NCBI RefSeq assembly: GCF_002744715.1
Contig: NZ_KZ319368.1
Coordinates: 124,001 to 188,000 of the forward strand
Length of the DNA stretch: 64,000 nt
Source of the DNA: Marinobacter profundi
Lineage (GTDB): Bacteria > Pseudomonadota > Gammaproteobacteria > Pseudomonadales > Oleiphilaceae
Direction: 5' to 3'
Within the stretch, counting starts at the first letter, position 1, and each line of letters opens with the position of its first letter. Position numbers and translations under genes: made by a program. Shown here one piece after another: positions 53,077-61,753 of this stretch. Below the pieces are notes generated by a model. It was not told the DNA's origin. It saw nothing but the letters and a program-made list of their open reading frames with translations, and made no database searches.

Positions 53077-54417
53077 CTAAATCCTGCATATCGAAAACCG
53101 ATATTTTCCGGAAGGGTCTTGTTCAATTCGCGTTACATCCCTAATGGTCACCTTAGTCTTTTCCCCAAAGACGCCAGTCATAGCGCCTCGCAGTTCAAAG
53201 TCGGTTTGTTCGTTGTAATCCCTGCCCCTTACTCGGTTAATTACAACCTCTTGTTCGCTTTCCTGAATAAGCTGCATCTGCTCAATGCCCGGGACTTTCG
53301 TAAGGGTCCGTTCCACCAATGATATGCCGGCGACCTGCCCCCCATCAGGAAGCTTCAGAAAATCAGCCACCCTCCCCTCAAGGCGTTCGAGGATGGGTAG
53401 CCCACGGCCACAACTACATGCCCTCTCGCGGTATACCCCGACATCCTCCACTCGATACCGAATGAGCGGCATCGCAAAATTATTAAGGTCCGTCACCACG
53501 ATCTTCCCCGGCTCACCAGGTTTGACCGGTTTGTTATCACCGTCCAAAAACTCCACGTACACATGGGGAATATTGAGATGCATGCCATCGTGTCGCTCAC
53601 ACTCACACGCAATCAGCCCCACCTCTTCACAGCCATAGCGGTTGGTTACTGCGCAATCGAACACCTGTTCAATCACCTTGCGTTCGTGGTCCAGCAACAT
53701 CATTGAGGTGGCCACAATTCCCTTGGGTCTGAGGTCGGTTATGCCCTGATCGCGGAGGTAGCAGGCAAAGATAAAAATTGAATGGGCGTGTCCGAACACG
53801 GCTCCGGGTTGCTCCTCTCGCCAACGCTGAACGAAATCGCCCATGGTGGTGTTGTTGAGGTTCATGGTGTCCAGGTAGATCGTGCGGTCCAGCAGGTGAT
53901 GGCGAAGCTTCTGTTTCAAGGTCTCCGCGACCGGTGGATTGCCCCACACGGCAGCTTTTTTCATTCCCAGATCCCACCCTGACCAACGATCCGCCAGCAG
54001 CTGAGCTGCGTTTCTGCGTTCCTGGCAGGCTTCGTCGAAGAACAACTGCAAGGAGACGCCGGTTGAGCCGCCCGTTTTTGCGCTTACCAGTTGGGCTCGA
54101 TCGAATTCATCGCTTATGAACCGATCCAGGTTGTTTCGGATATCCGATTTGGTGGTGACCGGAATCCGCAGCAGGTCATCGTGATTCTGGAATGTGGCCG
54201 GCGATATTCCGTGGGCGTGGAATAGATCCCGGTAAAAAGGGCTGTGTTCAGCTGCATAAGCCAGCAGCTTCTGCAGTCGCTCCCACTGCAGCATTCGCAG
54301 ACGATCAGTGGGCCACCATTGTTGTTTCTCGAGTGCCTGCCATTCTCTCAGCCGCTGGCTGCGGTCTTTGATGTCCCACAGAGGGTAGAATAGGTGGCGG
54401 GACAGTGACTCCATCAT
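53077..54417 (-). CDS. CapK-like / phenylacetate-CoA ligase family protein
   Basis: 446 residues of the adenylate-forming CapK group: KTGGSTGVSLQLFFDE (nucleotide loop), NRYGCEEVGLIACEC, and PLIRYRVEDVGVY with a downstream Cys-rich spot (RACSCGRGLPI) common in this family. It probably activates an acyl group that decorates the polysaccharide. It overlaps the upstream glycosyltransferase by ATGA. Confidence 0.82.
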   Translation of the reverse strand: MMESLSRHLFYPLWDIKDRSQRLREWQALEKQQWWPTDRLRMLQWERLQKLLAYAAEHSPFYRDLFHAHGISPATFQNHDDLLRIPVTTKSDIRNNLDRFISDEFDRAQLVSAKTGGSTGVSLQLFFDEACQERRNAAQLLADRWSGWDLGMKKAAVWGNPPVAETLKQKLRHHLLDRTIYLDTMNLNNTTMGDFVQRWREEQPGAVFGHAHSIFIFACYLRDQGITDLRPKGIVATSMMLLDHERKVIEQVFDCAVTNRYGCEEVGLIACECERHDGMHLNIPHVYVEFLDGDNKPVKPGEPGKIVVTDLNNFAMPLIRYRVEDVGVYRERACSCGRGLPILERLEGRVADFLKLPDGGQVAGISLVERTLTKVPGIEQMQLIQESEQEVVINRVRGRDYNEQTDFELRGAMTGVFGEKTKVTIRDVTRIEQDPSGKYRFSICRI

Positions 54418-55529
54418 GCTTCGGCCACCCTTGGTTCAACGTTTTGATACAGTCGGATGTGTTGATTCAGCATTGCTTCCAGCGAGTAACGCCCAAACAT
54501 TTGCTCCCTGTTAGCTCGCCCCATGGTTTCTCGCTTGATCGGGTCGTCAACCAGGGTAAGGAGTCGATCCGCTAATGAGGTGACATCTCCAACATCGTAC
54601 AGATAGCCATTTACGCCCTCGGCGATGATTTCCGGGTTACCGCCAGTGTTACTGCAAACGACAGGCTTTCCGCAGCGCAGATACTCGATGATGGCGTTGG
54701 AGAATCCCTCGGTTTCAGAGCAGAGCGCGGCAATATCGAACTCACTGATATAGCGCTCCGGCTCCGGCTGGCTTCCGAGAAATCTCACCAGATGAGCAAT
54801 GCCCAACTGCTCTGCAATTTGGAGATAAGGCGCCTGATCGCCGCCGCCCACAACCCGCAGTTCCACGTTGCGGCCTAACTCGTTGAGCCGTGCCACGGCT
54901 TCGATCAGATCGCCAATGCGCTTGATGGGCCGCAGGTTGGCAACGATGCCTATGACGCAAGGTTGCTCCTGTGCGGCCAAGCTCGTTAACTCATCCTGGT
55001 TGGACGCATCGGTTTGAATGTCGTTTGGGTAGCCGTTGTAAATGACGTGAAGCTTGGATTCAGGCACACCTTCAAGCCGCGCTGTAATTTCAGCCACCGC
55101 CTTGCTATTGCAGACCACGCCATGGACAAACCGGTCCGTCAGCCTCAGCGCTCTCAGGTAAAGTCCCGAGTACCAGAACCCCATATCACGCCGGGATATC
55201 AGGGATTTGACACCCGCGAGGCGCATCATGGGTGGGCAGATCACGGAAGCGTCGTTGAAAAAAACATGCACAACCCGGTAGCCATCCTCTGCCAGACCGC
55301 GGGCATAGCGGTAGACCGTCCACCAGCTGCGGGGATTGGAAATACTGGCAACACCCAGGTGTTCTATTTCAACCGGGAAAGCATCGCTCCTGCTGTAATC
55401 GGTCTCCCTGAAGACCGCGAAGCGTACGTCCCACCCTTTTTCCTGCAGGCCTTCCAGCAGCTTGAGTACCTGGCTTTCGGTGCCGGCGTAAGGGTTGTCG
55501 TAGCGGTCCATGATGATGGCGAGTTTCAT
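54414..55529 (-). CDS. Family 4 glycosyltransferase
   Basis: 371 residues: a GT-B fold starting MKLAIIMDRYDNPYAGTESQ, with VIGIVANLRPIKRIGDLIEA and the donor-site segment FDIAALCSETEGFSNAIIEYLRCGKPVV. I chose ATG 55529 because it overlaps the upstream stop (ATGA) and begins directly at the first beta strand; the longer frame to 55613 has no support. Confidence 0.88.
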   Translation of the reverse strand: MKLAIIMDRYDNPYAGTESQVLKLLEGLQEKGWDVRFAVFRETDYSRSDAFPVEIEHLGVASISNPRSWWTVYRYARGLAEDGYRVVHVFFNDASVICPPMMRLAGVKSLISRRDMGFWYSGLYLRALRLTDRFVHGVVCNSKAVAEITARLEGVPESKLHVIYNGYPNDIQTDASNQDELTSLAAQEQPCVIGIVANLRPIKRIGDLIEAVARLNELGRNVELRVVGGGDQAPYLQIAEQLGIAHLVRFLGSQPEPERYISEFDIAALCSETEGFSNAIIEYLRCGKPVVCSNTGGNPEIIAEGVNGYLYDVGDVTSLADRLLTLVDDPIKRETMGRANREQMFGRYSLEAMLNQHIRLYQNVEPRVAEA

Positions 55530-56656
55530 GCCAGAACCTGCTGGTAGATCTGCAAGTATTTCTCGGCCATTGCTCGACTTGAATAATTCTGGCTGATGCG
55601 CTGCGTCGACCACGTGACTTGCTCACTCACATTGATGGTATCCGCAAGTACCTCTGTGAGCTCTTTTGTCAGCGATTGGGTCGCATCAATCCGTAATACT
55701 CTTCCCCCCAGGCCGTCACCCAGTACCGCTCGGATTTCGCCAACATCGGACGCAACAATTGGAAGTCCCACTGTCATCGCCTCCAGCAAGGTTATCGGCA
55801 ACCCCTCGGTGAAAGAGGGAATGCACAGAACATCACAACGTTGCATGATCGCAGGAACATTCTCCAGGTAGCCTGGCATCAACACAGCTTCTCGTAGGTC
55901 CAGGTCCGCTATTCGGTTCTCGAGGGCTTCCCTCTGCTGGCCTTCACCAACAATCAGGAGACCGGATCCGGGGAATACTTCGCGAATCTCGGCAAAGGCA
56001 TCCACCAAGCGATCAAATCCTTTTTCACGGGATAACCTGCCAACACCGAGAATGACGGGCTTGTGACGTTCAAAGAATGAGGTCAGGGTCTCCCGCAAAG
56101 GTTCTGAAGATCGTCGTCGAATGGATGCGGGATCCAGCCCGTTGGGGATAACACACGTACGAGAGGAGTTAGCGATCGCGGTTGGAACCTGTGTTTTCAT
56201 TGCACCTGAAACCATTACCACCTTTCTCATTTGTCCAAGAACCAGCCGGTCTACCAACTCATAGAGCCATGCCTTGGTGAATCTGGGCGCTCGAACGTAT
56301 CCATGAAGCGTCGTAACCAGCGGAATCTTTCGTATTGCTTCCGGCCAAAGTCCCATCAAAACGTTGAATTTGTAGCCGTGAGAATGCATCAGTTGGAACC
56401 CTTCGGCCTGGGCCCATTGATATATTTCCCTCGCCCCCATAAGGTTAAAACCCGATTTCATCCGCCAGTTAACAACTGGAATACCTCGCGCCCGTGCTTC
56501 GCTTTCGAGTGGCTTTTCAGACTGGCCCATCTCCCCGGCACTCAAGATCAGCGGGGATATACCACGGTTCATTTGTTCCTCGGCCAAGGCAAGTAGCATC
56601 TTCTCTGCCCCGTAAAGCCCGCCACTGTCGATAAGGTGCAACACTTTGAGTTCCAA
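55526..56656 (-). CDS. Family 4 glycosyltransferase
   Basis: 376 residues: a GT-B enzyme with HLIDSGGLYGAEKMLLALAE, VILGVGRLSREKGFDRLVDA, and CDVLCIPSFTEGLPITLLEAMTVG. TTG 56656 is taken as start: AGGA lies 8 bases upstream and the frame opens directly with the first Rossmann strand (ELKVLHLIDSGG), 10 bases after the FkbM stop. The frame open to 56758 covers the end of the methyltransferase gene. Confidence 0.87.
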   Translation of the reverse strand: MELKVLHLIDSGGLYGAEKMLLALAEEQMNRGISPLILSAGEMGQSEKPLESEARARGIPVVNWRMKSGFNLMGAREIYQWAQAEGFQLMHSHGYKFNVLMGLWPEAIRKIPLVTTLHGYVRAPRFTKAWLYELVDRLVLGQMRKVVMVSGAMKTQVPTAIANSSRTCVIPNGLDPASIRRRSSEPLRETLTSFFERHKPVILGVGRLSREKGFDRLVDAFAEIREVFPGSGLLIVGEGQQREALENRIADLDLREAVLMPGYLENVPAIMQRCDVLCIPSFTEGLPITLLEAMTVGLPIVASDVGEIRAVLGDGLGGRVLRIDATQSLTKELTEVLADTINVSEQVTWSTQRISQNYSSRAMAEKYLQIYQQVLA

Positions 56657-56666
56657 AATTGCGGTC

Positions 56667-57344
56667 CTACAGAGGAAACAAGTCCAGCTTTTCACCGGGA
56701 ACAAAAAATTTGTTGTGAGATCCCTCGATAAACCTGAGGCTGTAATTCTCAAGCACACCTACCAGCGCCCAGGCTTTCTCTTGTGAAAGCTCGGCCATTA
56801 CAAAGGGGCGATGGGCATTGATGACCCCAATCGAACTTTTGATGATCTCTTCATCACACCCTTCGGCATCGATCTTCAGAAAATCCAGGCTCCAGCTTTC
56901 AGGCAGAAAACTACGCAAGGGGAACGACATCACATGAATGTCACCTTCCGGAACCATATGGGATTGAAAGAGATTCTCTTCCGGAATTGTGAAGTCCACT
57001 TCCTGTGTATCAGTTGATACTGCGCCGTTAACCAACGTGACATTCTGAGCGGCACTGGCCGTGACATTGTTCGACAGCAGGTCGAATGTTTCCGGTATTG
57101 GTTCAAACGCAATTACGCGCCCCTTTGAGCCCACCAAACTGGAAAAGAGAAGCGTGTAATAGCCGACGTTTGCTCCGATATCGACGACTTTTGCCCCTGG
57201 CGGGATAATGTTTTTCAGGACGTCGTACTCGAGCTCTTCCGAACGGAATTCCCCCTTTCTGATCTGCCGGCGGTAGTAGTTAATCTTTAAAAGGCGTACT
57301 ACTCCCTTGGGTAAACGCTTTGCTTGTTCCCTCAACATGCCCAT
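56667..57344 (-). CDS. FkbM family methyltransferase
   Basis: About 225 residues of the class I SAM-dependent fold: VVDIGANVGYYTLLFSSLVG (motif I), VIAFEPIPET (motif II), and DFLKIDAEGCDEEIIKS, all typical of FkbM proteins, which O-methylate sugars. ATG 57344 has an AGGGG 6 bases upstream, overlapping the stop of the GT2 gene; TTG 57347 is the alternative. Confidence 0.85.
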   Translation of the reverse strand: MGMLREQAKRLPKGVVRLLKINYYRRQIRKGEFRSEELEYDVLKNIIPPGAKVVDIGANVGYYTLLFSSLVGSKGRVIAFEPIPETFDLLSNNVTASAAQNVTLVNGAVSTDTQEVDFTIPEENLFQSHMVPEGDIHVMSFPLRSFLPESWSLDFLKIDAEGCDEEIIKSSIGVINAHRPFVMAELSQEKAWALVGVLENYSLRFIEGSHNKFFVPGEKLDLFPL

Positions 57345-57347
57345 CAA

Positions 57348-58505
57348 CTACCCCTTCCTCGGCTTCCAAACCACCCGCTTCTCCCCCCGCAAGAACGCCA
57401 GCACCGCTTTCAGCGACGCCACGTTCAGCAGCAGGAAGTAATAGGGCACGGAGTACAGCGGGCCGAAATTGCGGCCGGCGCTTTCGTTTTTGCTGCCGAT
57501 CCACGCCAGCCCGTAGAGGGCTACCAGGCCGAGGAATGCCAGCGGGTAGATGCCGCCGCGCGGCATCAGTAGCAGGGTGGCCAGGGTGAAGGTGGCCAGC
57601 GGGATGAAGGCCAGGTAGCGGAGCAGCTTGTGGGAGATGAGCTGGAGGGCGAAGAAGCCGTGGCGGAGCGGGTTCATCAGGGCGGCCATGTCTTTCAGTG
57701 CCCAAAGTGCCCGCAGGCTGACCCTTACCCGCATGCTGAATTCGCTGGTGCTGTCGCTGAGCGCGGGCTCTTTCAGCAGGGCGCGGGGCTCGTACACCAC
57801 GCGGTAGCCCTGCTCCACCACTTTGAGGGGCTGGACAAAGTCGGGCAGCTGGTCGGGGTTAAGGGGTCGGTACAGGGCTTTTCGCATGGCGTCGATGCCG
57901 CCATCCACACCGATGATGGAGCCGGTTCGGGTTTCCTGTTCCCGCAGCCAGTTCTCATACTTCATATAGGCGCTACAACCATCGCCGACCAGGTTGCCCG
58001 CGTCGTTGACGTAGACCATCTTGCCGGTGACGTAGCCGACCTCCGGATCGGCAAAGTTGCTGACGAGGTAACGGATGGCGTCCGGATCCCACTGGGAATT
58101 GGCGTCGGAGAACAGGAGGATTTCGCCGGATGCTTCGGGGACCAGGGTGTTCAGTCCGGCGGTTTTGCCCTGGCGGGGCACCTGGCGGAACAGGCGGACC
58201 GGGATGGCGGAACCCGCGGCAACGTTGCGCACGATGTCGTCGGTGCCGTCGTCGGAGTCGTCGGAGATCACCAGGAGTTCGAGCCGGTCGGCGGGATAAT
58301 TCTGGGCCAGCTTGTTGCGGAGGGTAGCTTCGATTTCTGCGGCTTCATTGAAGGCGGCAATCAGCACCGATACCCGGGGTGTCTCGCCATCGTGTGCGCG
58401 CACCGGCTCCGGGGCCAGGCGCGCGGCGAGCCGCACGAGCAAGGGGTAGCCGGCGTAGATGTACACCAGCAGAATCAGTGACATCCAGAACAACGCGTAC
58501 AACAT
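57348..58505 (-). CDS. Membrane-anchored family 2 glycosyltransferase
   Basis: 385 residues: an N-terminal membrane helix (FWMSLILLVYIYAGYPLLV), a GT2 catalytic domain with VISDDSDDGTDD, FSDANSQWDPDAI (metal DxN/DxD), GVDGGIDAM, and the processive-type EP/RR region (RVRVSLRALWAL), then three C-terminal helices. It is similar to polymerising or early-acting GTs. The start lies 20 bases downstream of the DUF3473 deacetylase gene. Confidence 0.87.
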   Translation of the reverse strand: MLYALFWMSLILLVYIYAGYPLLVRLAARLAPEPVRAHDGETPRVSVLIAAFNEAAEIEATLRNKLAQNYPADRLELLVISDDSDDGTDDIVRNVAAGSAIPVRLFRQVPRQGKTAGLNTLVPEASGEILLFSDANSQWDPDAIRYLVSNFADPEVGYVTGKMVYVNDAGNLVGDGCSAYMKYENWLREQETRTGSIIGVDGGIDAMRKALYRPLNPDQLPDFVQPLKVVEQGYRVVYEPRALLKEPALSDSTSEFSMRVRVSLRALWALKDMAALMNPLRHGFFALQLISHKLLRYLAFIPLATFTLATLLLMPRGGIYPLAFLGLVALYGLAWIGSKNESAGRNFGPLYSVPYYFLLLNVASLKAVLAFLRGEKRVVWKPRKG

Positions 58506-58525
58506 GGTAAACCGTCCCTGAGGCG

Positions 58526-59473
58526 TTACAGCGTCTTGAGTAGGTGAGAGTCTGAGCGCGGACGATCCTGTCCGTGCTCCTGTGTCCGAACTTGAGGCGC
58601 CCTTTCCGCCTGCGGTTCCTCAGCATCCAGCACGCCGTACCCCCTCAGTACCTCGCTCATGGTGGTGAAGGAGAAACGCTGCAGTAACCGGGTCAGGCGC
58701 TGCTCACACACTTCGAGGTTGTTATAGTGGCGGAACCGGGACAGCCACTTCACCTTGAGCCGGGGCTGGCCGGGGTCGACTTCCCAGGGGTGCAGATAGA
58801 ACACAAAGGGTTGCCCCTGGCGGTTGATGGAGCCCAGCCCCCACTGGCTGAACCAGTAGGGAAACAGGCGAAAGTACCCCCCGCCGGCGATCGGTAAGGT
58901 ATAGCCGGGCAGTTTCAGGGTACTGAGGGGAAATTCCGCCAGCTCGTAACCGTTATCGGTTGTCAGGCGGTACGGCCAGCGGGGGGCATCGGGCATGCCG
59001 TAGCGGTCGTGGTGGACCGGGAAGATGGAGGAATCCCAGGTGAAGCCCTCTTCCCCCAGAATATCCAGCGCCCAGCGGGATTGCGCTGTAATCGAGTAGC
59101 TCGCCGCCCGGTAACCGGTGACCGGCTCACCAAGGATATCTTCCAGAATTGCCTTGGCCCGGTGGGTTTCTTCCCGGAAGACGTCCGGCGCCTGGTTGTA
59201 GATCAGTTGATGGCTGTAGCCGTGGCTGGCGACTTCATGACCGGCCGCCCGGATTCGCCGCACCAGTTCGGGGGAACGTTCAGCCACCCAGCCCAGGGTG
59301 AAGAAGGTTGCGTGGGTATCGAACCGGTCGAGCAGTGCCAGCAACCGGTCAGTGTTGGCCTCTACCCGGTACTCCATGGACTCCCAGTCGTCCCGGCGCA
59401 CGGCTTCAGCCAGCGCCGCCACCTGGAAGTAATCTTCCACATCGATTGTCAAAGCATTGCGGATGCTGTCCAT
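58526..59473 (-). CDS. XrtA system polysaccharide deacetylase (DUF3473)
   Basis: 315 residues: a CE4 domain starting NALTIDVEDYFQVAA (Asp-Glu-Asp metal motif) with VASHGYSHQLIYNQ and RAASYSITAQ, followed by the C-terminal DUF3473 segment (FYLHPWEVDPGQPRLK). This architecture marks the deacetylase found in XrtA/PEP-CTERM exopolysaccharide loci. It should deacetylate N-acetyl hexosamine units of the polymer. Confidence 0.92.
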   Translation of the reverse strand: MDSIRNALTIDVEDYFQVAALAEAVRRDDWESMEYRVEANTDRLLALLDRFDTHATFFTLGWVAERSPELVRRIRAAGHEVASHGYSHQLIYNQAPDVFREETHRAKAILEDILGEPVTGYRAASYSITAQSRWALDILGEEGFTWDSSIFPVHHDRYGMPDAPRWPYRLTTDNGYELAEFPLSTLKLPGYTLPIAGGGYFRLFPYWFSQWGLGSINRQGQPFVFYLHPWEVDPGQPRLKVKWLSRFRHYNNLEVCEQRLTRLLQRFSFTTMSEVLRGYGVLDAEEPQAERAPQVRTQEHGQDRPRSDSHLLKTL

Positions 59474-59508
59474 TGCGCCCTTCCCTGGCCCGGTTTGTCT
59501 GTTCCGTA

Positions 59509-60837
59509 TCAGCGGAACTGGTAACTCAGGCCGAGCAAAATCCAGTTTTCGTCATAGTCACGGGTCGTGGTTTCGCTTTCCCGCCGCTCGTGACCGATAC
59601 TGCCATTCGCGGTCAGTTTCTGGCTCAGCTGATAGTCCAGACCCACTGTCGCCTTGACGAGATGGTCGTTGGAATCGACCTCGCCACCGTAGTCATAGAA
59701 GTCGTACCCCAGGCCCGCCGTGAAGCCGACAAACTGGGTAACCGGTCGGCGGTAGCGGCTGCTGACGCCGGCACGGTAATCGGTAAGGTCGGTCAGGATG
59801 TAATCGGTGCGGGCCCCGTAGCCGGTCACCCCCACGGTACTGCCGTCACTGAACTGTTTGTCCAGGGAGCCGCGAATCGCGGTTACTTCCACCGGTGCGG
59901 TCTGTTCGAGATTGAACACAAACGGCCCGAAGCGAATGTCGTAGTCGGAGGTCTGGTCGGTCAGCTCCCGACTCGCCTTGAGTGAAGCGCGGGTGGTGGG
60001 GTTGATGTCACGGACCAGCTCCAGATCACCAACTATGCCGTCGCTTTTGCGGGTGATGTTGTTCAGCCGGCTTTCCAGCTGGCTCATGCCCAGGGAACCG
60101 CTCACACGGGTTGCCGCCCACTGCTTGGCAAAGGTAGCGGACAGCGTATCGCGGTCTATTTCCTCGCCGGTATCCAGCTCTGCACGGTCGGCCGAGGCCG
60201 ACAGGCCTGCCGTCAGGGTCGGATCAATCAGGTGGTTCCAGGCCGCCGAGGCAACATAGCGGTCACTGTCCGGCTCTGTGGACTCGCTGTAATCGGTCTG
60301 TTCGTAGTGAGCACGCAGCACCATTTCATCGACCTGGCTGAGGCGGAAGTTCAGCACCGGTCCGGTGCGGAAAATATTCTTGCGGGTGCGGTTCTCCGGG
60401 GTGTCGCCGGCGCGGGAATCTTCGGTGACGTCCCGCAGGTGGTCGGTCAGCTCCCACTTCAGGTTATCGTTGATCTCACAGTCACCAAGAAAATCCATAT
60501 TGGTGTAGGTTTCGTTGTCGTAGGTATCATCCATCCAGATGCCGTACCCGAAACGCGAGGCCAGTGAGGCATTGCAGGTCCCAGGATCGCTTTGGTAGGC
60601 AAGCCCGATGTTTACCCGGTTCTCGATGTCGCTGGTTTCATTGGAGGACGACAAGGTGGCGTTGTCGGAATACCGGCTTTCGAGGCCCCCGGTGATACGC
60701 AGCGGCTCCGCAGCTGCCAGCCCCGGGACGCTAGCGACAACCCCGGCCATCAACGCCGGCCATGACCCGACTCTCAGGGCCCGCCATGAAAAGAGGCGCA
60801 ACGAGCACAAGCTTACAACTCCCGTTTGGCTAACCAT
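59509..60837 (-). CDS. XrtA system outer-membrane beta-barrel protein
   Basis: 442 residues with a signal peptide (SWPALMAGVVASVPGLAAAE) and alternating beta strands to the end, terminating in SYQFR with the aromatic C-terminal pattern of barrels. It matches the uncharacterised porin-like family of XrtA loci. It may help secrete or anchor the polysaccharide. It overlaps the kinase-like gene by 8 bases. Confidence 0.82.
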   Translation of the reverse strand: MVSQTGVVSLCSLRLFSWRALRVGSWPALMAGVVASVPGLAAAEPLRITGGLESRYSDNATLSSSNETSDIENRVNIGLAYQSDPGTCNASLASRFGYGIWMDDTYDNETYTNMDFLGDCEINDNLKWELTDHLRDVTEDSRAGDTPENRTRKNIFRTGPVLNFRLSQVDEMVLRAHYEQTDYSESTEPDSDRYVASAAWNHLIDPTLTAGLSASADRAELDTGEEIDRDTLSATFAKQWAATRVSGSLGMSQLESRLNNITRKSDGIVGDLELVRDINPTTRASLKASRELTDQTSDYDIRFGPFVFNLEQTAPVEVTAIRGSLDKQFSDGSTVGVTGYGARTDYILTDLTDYRAGVSSRYRRPVTQFVGFTAGLGYDFYDYGGEVDSNDHLVKATVGLDYQLSQKLTANGSIGHERRESETTTRDYDENWILLGLSYQFR

Positions 60838-61753
60838 TGATCACGGCTCCCACGAATTTTTCCGGATGAAAGGCAACGGCCGCCTCTTCTGCCATCCCGG
60901 GCGTGACCTTGCCATGAGGTACGACCAGCATGGCGTAATCGCACAGTTCACTGAGGATGCGGGCGTCCGGGGATTCGCTGATCGGCGCGGTATCGAGAAT
61001 GATGAAACGGTCCGGGTACCGGCGCCGCACCGCCTGGATGAACTGTTTCATCCGGAACGAGGTAAAGAACTCCGCCGGAATCTCCCGCCGGCTGCCAGCG
61101 GGAATCAGCCGCAGCCGCGGGATTCCCGTAGGGTACAGAATGCGGGCAATGTCGTAATCCGGATCATCGAGGAAGTCCGTCAAGCCGTGTTCCGGCACAA
61201 TATCCAGGGTGGAATGCAGCGTCGGCTGGCGCAGATTGCAGTCAATGATCACCGCGGTTTTGGCCTGGTCAAAGGCGAACGCAGCGGCAAGGTTCAGCGC
61301 CACGAACGAGCTGCCCGCCCCGCTGGTGGCGCCGCTGACCACCAGGGTGAAGTTGTTGCCGCCTGAGGCCTCCAGCAGCCGGGTACGCAGGTCGCGAAAG
61401 CGGTTGACCAGTTGCCGGTTGGACGACTCCGGATAGATGATCCGGCGTTCATCCAGGTCGTCGCGGGTCAGCTTGCGGGGCTCCTGCATCCGCACGATCT
61501 GCTTGCTGATGACAAAACGGTCGACGGCGCCGGGACCGAGTTCCAGCGAGCTGGGCACCAGCATGCGCGAATCGTCCCACTCCGAATAGGGCACGCCATC
61601 GCCACCAACGCTGCCGTTCACCTCTTTCGAAGGTTCATCCTTGCGGCGCACCCAGTAATTACTTTCCCGGCTGCGCCCGTTGGTCTCGTCCCGGCCTGCC
61701 ACTTCGCCCACGCTGGCGCTGCCCGCGCCATCCTGCTTCTTTTGCCCGGTCAT
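60830..61753 (-). CDS. XrtA-associated tyrosine-kinase-like ATPase with degenerate P-loop
   Basis: 307 residues of the CpsD/BY-kinase fold: VVSGATSGAGSSFVALNLA at residues 138-156 is where the Walker A lysine should be, but the loop reads GAGSS without Lys. Walker A' (VIIDCNLRQP) and the Walker B-like RFIILDTAP are present. There is no Tyr-rich C-terminal tail. It follows the chain-length gene with a 4-base overlap and probably acts as its regulatory partner. The missing Lys suggests weak or no kinase activity. Confidence 0.85.
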   Translation of the reverse strand: MTGQKKQDGAGSASVGEVAGRDETNGRSRESNYWVRRKDEPSKEVNGSVGGDGVPYSEWDDSRMLVPSSLELGPGAVDRFVISKQIVRMQEPRKLTRDDLDERRIIYPESSNRQLVNRFRDLRTRLLEASGGNNFTLVVSGATSGAGSSFVALNLAAAFAFDQAKTAVIIDCNLRQPTLHSTLDIVPEHGLTDFLDDPDYDIARILYPTGIPRLRLIPAGSRREIPAEFFTSFRMKQFIQAVRRRYPDRFIILDTAPISESPDARILSELCDYAMLVVPHGKVTPGMAEEAAVAFHPEKFVGAVING

